This document shows positions 1 through 4,613 of a DNA stretch of 6,569 nucleotides, in pieces (the stretch's first letter is position 1; the number at the start of each line of letters is the position of its first letter). The notes beneath the pieces are model-generated. The model was not told the DNA's origin. It worked only from the letters and a program-made list of their open reading frames with translations, and made no database searches. Made by a program: the position numbers and the translations under genes. This DNA comes from Lachnospiraceae bacterium (GTDB lineage Bacteria > Bacillota > Clostridia > Lachnospirales > Lachnospiraceae): assembly GCA_024694785.1 (NCBI GenBank), contig JAILJL010000024.1:1-6569 (forward strand), in the 5' to 3' direction.

Positions 1-2
1 TA

Positions 3-920
3 TTTACCATTATGTTCGTAGTCTGTCGTCTGTTCCCTGATAAAAACTGGTTCTTTATTTATGACGCACCGCTTCCTGTACAATACTTTGAAAGAATAAA
101 AAGCGTCTTGACTCATTTTGACTGGGGCGTATGTACGACCGCAGGACCTATGTATATGCCTGTAACACAATACTGTGGTAATAGAATTCTGTTTACCATC
201 TATACCAGTGGCATTGCCTTTCTTCTTTCTCTAACACTCGGCTTTTTCTTCGGCATATTCTGTGCATACTTTGACAAATCGTTCATCGGAACTTTCACCA
301 ACATCTGTGCCCTTACTTTTGGCGCACTTCCCTGCTTCGTTACCGGATATGCCCTGCAGTATTGCTCCTATAGAACCGGCGGTTTTTTCCCATTAATAAT
401 GGGCCGCGGAACAGCTTTTCTCTCGGCAGATATGATAAAATCAGTCACACTTCCGATAATTGCACTAATTCTTGGGCCTCTTGCAATATACATACAATAT
501 ATACGAGGTTCTATCCTCGAAGAATACAATTCCGACTTTGTAGCACTTTTGCGGGTTAAAGGACTTAGCAAATGGCAAATTTACAAAAAGCATCTTGTTT
601 CCCATGCTCTGTTGGCGTTATTACCGCAAATTGCAAGCAATCTTATGGTGTTTACCATCAACACTTTTATCATTGAGAAAATGTTTGCCATTCCGGGTGC
701 CGGTATATCTTTTATAAGATCCTTCTTCGCTATTGAAAGGATACCGGAGGATGTAAGCTGGCTTAGCACGCTTGGTACCCCTACCGATTATAATATATTT
801 ATATATTATTCCATGTTCTTTATTGCCATTATCATTATCGGCGGATTGTTACTCGATATAATCTATGGTATCCTCGACCCGCGGATCCGTGTAGGAACCG
901 ATAAAGAAAATCAGTATTAG
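3..920 (+). CDS. Peptide/nickel-type ABC transporter permease, OppB/DppB family (5' end missing)
   Basis: Inner-membrane permease subunit of an oligopeptide/dipeptide/nickel-type ABC importer (binding-protein-dependent transport inner-membrane family). The frame is open to the window edge. Residues just before and after the ATG at 12 (FTI-MFVVCRLFPD) look like the end of transmembrane helix 1 plus the following extracytoplasmic segment of OppB proteins, so that ATG is internal and the true start is upstream. Counting from it, hydrophobic helices lie near residues 59-85, 95-118, 145-166, 200-220 and 265-287. The cytoplasmic EAA loop that docks on the ATPase is at about 175-205 (RVKGLSKWQI, conserved Gly184, Pro205). 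The family hallmarks EKMFAIPGAG (222-231) and the C-terminal LDPRIR (288-293) are present. The stop is followed by a terminator, so this is the last gene of its operon; binding protein, partner permease and ATPases are not in view. The substrate cannot be told from this subunit. Confidence 0.9.
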   Translation, partial: FTIMFVVCRLFPDKNWFFIYDAPLPVQYFERIKSVLTHFDWGVCTTAGPMYMPVTQYCGNRILFTIYTSGIAFLLSLTLGFFFGIFCAYFDKSFIGTFTNICALTFGALPCFVTGYALQYCSYRTGGFFPLIMGRGTAFLSADMIKSVTLPIIALILGPLAIYIQYIRGSILEEYNSDFVALLRVKGLSKWQIYKKHLVSHALLALLPQIASNLMVFTINTFIIEKMFAIPGAGISFIRSFFAIERIPEDVSWLSTLGTPTDYNIFIYYSMFFIAIIIIGGLLLDIIYGILDPRIRVGTDKENQY

Positions 921-937
921 CAACACACCGGTTGATT

Positions 938-972
938 ATAAAACGAAGCTCCATTTCGGAGCTTCGTTTTAT
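938..972. terminator. Bidirectional intrinsic terminator between convergent genes
   Basis: A perfect 15-bp inverted repeat (938-952 pairs with 958-972) encloses a 5-nt loop (ATTTC). The core is CGAAGCTCC / GGAGCTTCG, flanked by AAAA on the left and TTTT on the right, so each strand gives a GC-containing stem ending in a U-run. It starts 17 bases after the permease stop and contains the sdaAA stop codon (969-971). Position and symmetry fit Rho-independent termination of both converging transcripts. This rests on the sequence alone; no folding energy was computed. Confidence 0.92.
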
Positions 973-1838
973 TTAATCTTAATCGATTCTTTTATTCTGT
1001 TACCTGTCTTTGTCGCTGCCAAACCACCTTCCGCAGTTTCTTTTATATCAGCATTCATATTACGTCCTATCTTATTCATGGCTTCAAACACTTCATCCGC
1101 AGGAATCTTAGACTTAATGCCGGCCAACGTAAGATCTGCAGAAGTTATCGCATTAACCGCTCCCATAACATTTCGCTTAACACACGGCACTTCAACGAGG
1201 CCTGCTACGGGATCGCAGGCAAGTCCCAGTAGATTCTTCAGCGCAAGTGCTGCAGCATTGGCTATATCACTTCCGTCACCGCCATATAGATATACAGCGG
1301 CTCCCGCAGCCATCGAAGACGCCGCGCCAATCTCCGCCTGACATCCATGTTGTGCACCGGATATGGATGCTTTACTTGCTATAACTCCCCCGATACCCGC
1401 AGCCACGTACAGCGCCTCGCACATCTTTTCGTCACTGAAGCCTTCTTTCTCCTGTAATGATATAAGGACTGCAGGAACAACTCCGCAAGAACCGGCTGTC
1501 GGTGCTGCTACGATTCTCTTCATACATGCATTAGACTCGCTTACTTTAAGCGCTTTTTCTATAACTGTACCTATGAAATCACCGCATATCATCTGTCTTT
1601 TATTAAGACGTCTTCTTATCTTTTCACCATTGCCGCCCACGAGTCCGCTTTGCGACTTTAAGGAACTGTCATAATTAATAACTGAATCCTTCATTGCCGT
1701 ATATACTCTCATGACTTCCGACATTGACTCCTTAACGGTCGTCTCTGACTCATGGCAATCATCAAGCTGAACAAGTTTCCAAAATGGTGTCTTCTTTTCT
1801 TTTTCTTCTTTTATTATCTGATTAAGCGAATCGTACAT
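969..1838 (-). CDS. sdaAA: L-serine dehydratase, iron-sulfur-dependent, alpha subunit
   Basis: Catalytic subunit of the oxygen-sensitive [4Fe-4S] L-serine ammonia-lyase, which converts L-serine to pyruvate and ammonia in the cytoplasm. It works with the beta subunit encoded just upstream. The 289 residues match the usual full length. Visible family motifs are APTAGSCGVVP (112-122), HGCQAEIGAAS (164-174), ACDPVAGLVEVPC (207-219) and the C-terminal GGLAAT (271-276). The likely cluster cysteines are Cys166, Cys208 and Cys219. Their spacing (42 and 11) is the same as I recall for the cluster cysteines of the single-chain Legionella enzyme, which supports an intact cluster site. The ATG overlaps the sdaAB stop by one base (TAATG), with GAGAGG 9 nt upstream, so translation is probably coupled to the beta subunit. 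The stop codon lies in the terminator hairpin. It is the last gene of the cluster. Confidence 0.96.
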   Translation of the reverse strand: MYDSLNQIIKEEKEKKTPFWKLVQLDDCHESETTVKESMSEVMRVYTAMKDSVINYDSSLKSQSGLVGGNGEKIRRRLNKRQMICGDFIGTVIEKALKVSESNACMKRIVAAPTAGSCGVVPAVLISLQEKEGFSDEKMCEALYVAAGIGGVIASKASISGAQHGCQAEIGAASSMAAGAAVYLYGGDGSDIANAAALALKNLLGLACDPVAGLVEVPCVKRNVMGAVNAITSADLTLAGIKSKIPADEVFEAMNKIGRNMNADIKETAEGGLAATKTGNRIKESIKIK

Positions 1839-2506
1839 TATTCCAAACCTCTCATGCTAAGATATACAACCTCAAGTACTCCGTCAAGCTTCTTTAGTGC
1901 TTTAATACAGGAGTCGGGTATTTCCTGGTCACACTCGATAACCATGACTGCAATCGTACCTCTTTTTCTTCTGTGAAGCTGCATGGTAGCAATGTTTACG
2001 TGCTCTTTTACCAATATCGGCGTTATCTCAGCAACATATCCAGGCTTATCCTCATTTTGTATAATAAGTGTAGGTGCTTCCGCAGAAAATGATGTCTCTA
2101 CACCATCCATCTCGCATATCTCTATCCGACCACCACCTACGGAATTACCCATAACTTCTATCTTGCGTCCTGACACGCCTATAAGCTTCATCCTTACTGC
2201 ATTGGGATGACCTTCCACATCTTCTCCCGCCTTAATAGTGAATTTCATCTTACGCTTTTCGGCTATCTCAAATGAATTCGGAATTCCGTCATCATCAACA
2301 GCAAGTCCGAGAAGACCTGCCACTATCGCTCTGTCGGTTCCATGTCCCTTACCTGTAGAAAGGAACGATCCCATAAAGTATATCTCTGCCTTCTTAACAT
2401 CTTCACCAAGCAAACGCCTTGCCACATTACCTATCTTAACCGCTCCCGCAGTATGGGAACTTGACGGTCCTATCATGATTGGTCCGATTATATCAAATAA
2501 ATTCAT
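1838..2506 (-). CDS. sdaAB: L-serine dehydratase, iron-sulfur-dependent, beta subunit
   Basis: Partner subunit of the alpha/beta serine dehydratase. The 222 residues fit the family. The N-terminal serine-dehydratase beta domain carries IGPSSSHTAG (12-21), FLSTGKGHGTDRA (48-60) and SVGGGRIEI (122-130). A C-terminal ACT domain spans about 147-218 (from TLIIQNEDKPG to LEVVYLSM). ACT domains commonly bind amino acids, and in this family the domain is thought to link the subunits and sense serine; that role is inferred here. The ATG directly follows the TAG stop of the upstream 86-residue gene with no gap. A strong GGAGGAG (2510-2516 on the complementary strand) sits inside the end of that gene. 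The stop overlaps the sdaAA start by one base, the usual order and arrangement of this pair in Firmicutes. Confidence 0.96.
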   Translation of the reverse strand: MNLFDIIGPIMIGPSSSHTAGAVKIGNVARRLLGEDVKKAEIYFMGSFLSTGKGHGTDRAIVAGLLGLAVDDDGIPNSFEIAEKRKMKFTIKAGEDVEGHPNAVRMKLIGVSGRKIEVMGNSVGGGRIEICEMDGVETSFSAEAPTLIIQNEDKPGYVAEITPILVKEHVNIATMQLHRRKRGTIAVMVIECDQEIPDSCIKALKKLDGVLEVVYLSMRGLE

Positions 2507-2767
2507 CTACTCCTCCAGTATCTCAAACTCAAGATAATCAAAATCTATCTCTTCCATAAAGTTATCCTGCATAAATCTCGTTCTCTTATGCTTCTTAAAC
2601 TCATCAATATTCTTATCAAGCCAGATAGGCTTCGCAAGATTGAATTCCCGGCAAAACTCCTCGAGCCCCTTAAATATCAAATGAGTCCTTGTATCATTAT
2701 TCTCGGTTTCATATACCGAATCGCGAAGAAGTCTGTTCTCCTTCCATATTTTGCCCCAAATTCGCAT
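2507..2767 (-). CDS. Uncharacterised 86-residue protein
   Basis: I do not recognise a named family; proteins of similar appearance seem to occur in Lachnospiraceae, but that is an impression from memory. It is soluble-looking, with no signal peptide, membrane helix or metal-binding cysteine cluster (one Cys, at 39). It is highly charged: basic near the N-terminus (MRIWGKIWKENRLLRD) and around 58-64 (KKHKRTR), and strongly acidic over the last 15 residues (EEIDFDYLEFEILEE). Tryptophans at 4, 8 and 49 and the segment AKPIWLDKNIDEF (45-57) look like conserved-core sequence. It is very likely translated: a clean AAGGAG (2773-2778) precedes the ATG by 5 nt, it begins one base after the methyltransferase stop, and it ends flush against the sdaAB start. 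It may be RNA- or protein-binding, or an accessory to a neighbour, but nothing in the sequence decides this. Confidence 0.87.
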   Translation of the reverse strand: MRIWGKIWKENRLLRDSVYETENNDTRTHLIFKGLEEFCREFNLAKPIWLDKNIDEFKKHKRTRFMQDNFMEEIDFDYLEFEILEE

Positions 2768-2768
2768 C

Positions 2769-3572
2769 TTAACTCCTTCTCTGTCTTAGTGTCTCATACA
2801 TAAGCACCGACGCCGCAACGCCGGCATTTAAGGATTCAACCGAACCTTCCATAGGAATCTTCACATAAGTATCTGCCATATCCGCCAGTTCATCGGTCAG
2901 CCCATTACCCTCATTACCTATCATAAATGCGACAGACCCTTTATATGACTTCTCGTAATAGAATTCCTTACCTCTAAGGTGTGCGGCATATGTACTAATT
3001 CCGTGATTCTTAAGCTCATTGACCGTTTCCGCAAGATTCTTTGACACATATATCTTCATCCTGTACAAAGAACCCATTGTTGAGCGAATCGTCTTGGGAT
3101 TATATAAATCTACCGTCTTATCATTAACTATAATACCGGTAACTCCGGCACCTTCCGCGGTTCTTATTATCGTACCCAAATTACCGGGATCCTGAATTGA
3201 TTCAAGTATCATAATAAAAGGCGTCTTATCCTTCGGTAAAAGCTCATCGAATTCTGTATCTTTTTTCTTAACTACGGTTAAGATGCCCTGGGGTGTCTTC
3301 GTATCGCACATTCCTTCAAACACGGAATCCTTAACAATATAAAGCCCTTCTCCGTCTGTAAACTCAGGCAGTTTCTCAGTTATAGCCTTCTTATTCTCTT
3401 CTTCCGCATAGAAGCTTTCAGATACAAATACCTGATGTATCCGGTCTACAGGTGCTTCCATACACATCTTTACTCCCTCAACAACAAAAAGGCTCTGGGT
3501 ATCCCGAGCCTTATGTTTGGAATTCAATTCTCTGACATTCTTAACTTTAGCATTATCATTGCTTGCAATCAT
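2769..3572 (-). CDS. SpoU/TrmH-family RNA 2'-O-ribose methyltransferase
   Basis: A SPOUT-class, SAM-dependent enzyme that methylates a ribose 2'-OH in RNA, probably 23S rRNA. The 267 residues comprise an L30e-like substrate-binding domain (about 1-105, with SLFVVEGVKM at 27-36 and TPQGILTVV at 93-101) and the knotted catalytic domain (about 115-265). Motif 1 is DPGNLGTIIRTA (128-139; Asn131, Arg137), motif 2 is IGNEGNGL (218-225; Glu221) and motif 3 is IPMEGSVESLNAGVAAS (239-255). The ATG at 3572 is preferred over the ATG 30 bases upstream: AGGAG lies 5 nt before it, and the longer form adds ten atypical residues that overlap pfkA. The N-terminus and length look closer to Bacillus YsgA (described as RlmP, 23S G2553) than to RlmB, but the target base cannot be set from sequence. 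It lies 8 nt after pfkA and one base before the next gene, with which it is probably cotranscribed. Confidence 0.92.
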   Translation of the reverse strand: MIASNDNAKVKNVRELNSKHKARDTQSLFVVEGVKMCMEAPVDRIHQVFVSESFYAEEENKKAITEKLPEFTDGEGLYIVKDSVFEGMCDTKTPQGILTVVKKKDTEFDELLPKDKTPFIMILESIQDPGNLGTIIRTAEGAGVTGIIVNDKTVDLYNPKTIRSTMGSLYRMKIYVSKNLAETVNELKNHGISTYAAHLRGKEFYYEKSYKGSVAFMIGNEGNGLTDELADMADTYVKIPMEGSVESLNAGVAASVLMYETLRQRRS

Positions 3573-3577
3573 CTTAT

Positions 3578-3582
3578 CTCCT
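3578..3582 (-). promoter_or_regulatory. Ribosome binding site setting the methyltransferase start
   Basis: AGGAG on the minus strand, 5 nt before the ATG at 3572. It shares two bases with the pfkA TAG stop (3581-3583). It decides the start of the methyltransferase gene, because the upstream in-frame ATG at 3602 lies within the pfkA coding region. The placement suggests ribosomes finishing pfkA can reinitiate here. Confidence 0.8.
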
Positions 3583-4555
3583 AGATGGCAAATGACTTGC
3601 AAATCTCATACTGATATGTATCAAAGTGCTTATCCATTGCCATTGCTTCATCAAGATCGTAGTCGAGAATCTCGCCATTCTTAAATACGGTAAGTCTGTT
3701 CTTCTTACCTTCCACAAGAAGGTCTACCGCAAGCGCACCCATTGTCGAAGCATATACTCTGTCGCGACATGTAGGGTTACCACCTCTCTGCATGTATCCC
3801 AATATTGTAGCTCTTGTCTCCATGCCTGTTGCGGCTTCGATTCTCTGAGCCATCTTCATTGAATCACCGATACCTTCGGCATTAATTATTATAAAGTGCT
3901 GCTTACCATTGGCAAGATGCTCTTTGATATGCTCGATTATAACTTCTTCATTATGATCGTATTTCTCAGGACACAAAACTTCTTCCGCACCGTTTGCAAG
4001 ACCGCACCATACTGCGATATGTCCTGCAGAACGTCCCATAACTTCGATAATTGAGCAACGCTCGTGAGAAGTCGATGTATCTCTTATCTTATCTATTGCA
4101 TTCATTGCTGTATTAACAGCAGTATCAAATCCTATTGTATACTCCGTACAAGGCACATCAAGATCAATTGTTCCCGGAATTCCTATTACCGGCATTCCGT
4201 GGCGGGCAAGCGCCTGGGCTCCTCTTAATGAACCATCACCACCGATTATGATAAGTCCGTCAATTCCATGCTTATGACAAATTTCAACCGCACGCTCAAC
4301 AGTTTCATCCTCTTCAAATTCAGGACAACGGGCTGTCTGTAATATAGTACCGCCTCGCTGTATTGTCTCGGATACGGATCTCGCATTCATCTCAATGAAT
4401 TCTTCATTAAGTAAACCGGCATATCCTCTCTTGATACCTATAATTCTCTGCTGTTTATAAAGCGCACGACGCACAACCGCACGAATCGCAGCGTTCATTC
4501 CCGGTGCATCTCCACCACTCGTTAAAACTCCAAAAGTATTAATTGTCTGTGCCAT
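3581..4555 (-). CDS. pfkA: ATP-dependent 6-phosphofructokinase
   Basis: Cytoplasmic glycolytic enzyme converting fructose 6-phosphate and ATP to fructose 1,6-bisphosphate; normally a tetramer. The 324 residues from the chosen start match the short bacterial PfkA class. The nucleotide site is visible as TSGGDAPG (12-19), Arg76, and GGDGS (105-109). Gly108 and Gly128 (E. coli G104, G124) indicate ATP rather than pyrophosphate as donor. The catalytic Asp131 and Asp133 lie in PGTIDLD (127-133), where the usual Asn of TIDND is Leu132. Substrate-site Arg166, Met173-Gly-Arg175, Glu227, Arg248 and Arg257 are kept, while E. coli His249 is Tyr254. Of the effector-site residues, Arg25, Arg29, Arg158, Glu191 and Lys218 are retained, but E. 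coli Arg54 appears as Ala58. The ATG at 4555 has GGAGG 10 nt upstream. A longer frame reaching an ATG at 4651 would run into dnaE and precede the typical N-terminus. It lies 58 nt downstream of dnaE. Confidence 0.96.
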   Translation of the reverse strand: MAQTINTFGVLTSGGDAPGMNAAIRAVVRRALYKQQRIIGIKRGYAGLLNEEFIEMNARSVSETIQRGGTILQTARCPEFEEDETVERAVEICHKHGIDGLIIIGGDGSLRGAQALARHGMPVIGIPGTIDLDVPCTEYTIGFDTAVNTAMNAIDKIRDTSTSHERCSIIEVMGRSAGHIAVWCGLANGAEEVLCPEKYDHNEEVIIEHIKEHLANGKQHFIIINAEGIGDSMKMAQRIEAATGMETRATILGYMQRGGNPTCRDRVYASTMGALAVDLLVEGKKNRLTVFKNGEILDYDLDEAMAMDKHFDTYQYEICKSFAI

Positions 4556-4565
4556 ATAATCATTA

Positions 4566-4570
4566 CCTCC
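4566..4570 (-). promoter_or_regulatory. Ribosome binding site setting the pfkA start
   Basis: TTGGAGG on the minus strand (GGAGG core at 4566-4570), 10 nt before the ATG at 4555. It decides the pfkA start: the longer in-frame extension would translate through this site and give 32 extra N-terminal residues unlike any PfkA. It lies in the AT-rich 58-nt gap between dnaE and pfkA (4556-4613), which otherwise shows no convincing hairpin terminator or sigma-A promoter, so pfkA may be read through from dnaE. Confidence 0.75.
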
Positions 4571-4613
4571 AAGGCATATTAAAAACTCAAATAACAAATT
4601 TGGGATTATTTTA

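Noticed and set aside
12..14. ATG at 12 as the start of the permease
   Set aside because: The frame is open to the window edge and the preceding codons continue a hydrophobic helix typical of OppB transmembrane segment 1. No ribosome binding site precedes this ATG in the 11 available bases.
368..769. Minus-strand open frames within the permease gene
   Set aside because: They are antisense to a well-supported membrane protein and have no domain or ribosome binding site support.
1078..1674. Plus-strand open frames opposite sdaAA, and similar ones opposite sdaAB, pfkA and dnaE
   Set aside because: They are antisense shadows of strongly conserved minus-strand proteins. They have low-complexity or atypical composition and no recognisable domains.
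1791..1812. Pyrimidine-rich run (TTTCTTTTCTTTTTC-like) as a possible regulatory or unstable tract
   Set aside because: It encodes the charged EEKEKK segment near the SdaAA N-terminus and is explained by lysine and glutamate codons.
3573..3602. A ten-residue N-terminal extension of the methyltransferase
   Set aside because: It lies mostly within pfkA. The ATG at 3572 has a well-spaced AGGAG, and its N-terminus matches related proteins.
4556..4613. Promoter or terminator in the dnaE-pfkA gap
   Set aside because: The gap is AT-rich with a short CAAATTTG palindrome. It has no GC-containing stem with a U-run and no convincing paired -35/-10 elements on the minus strand.
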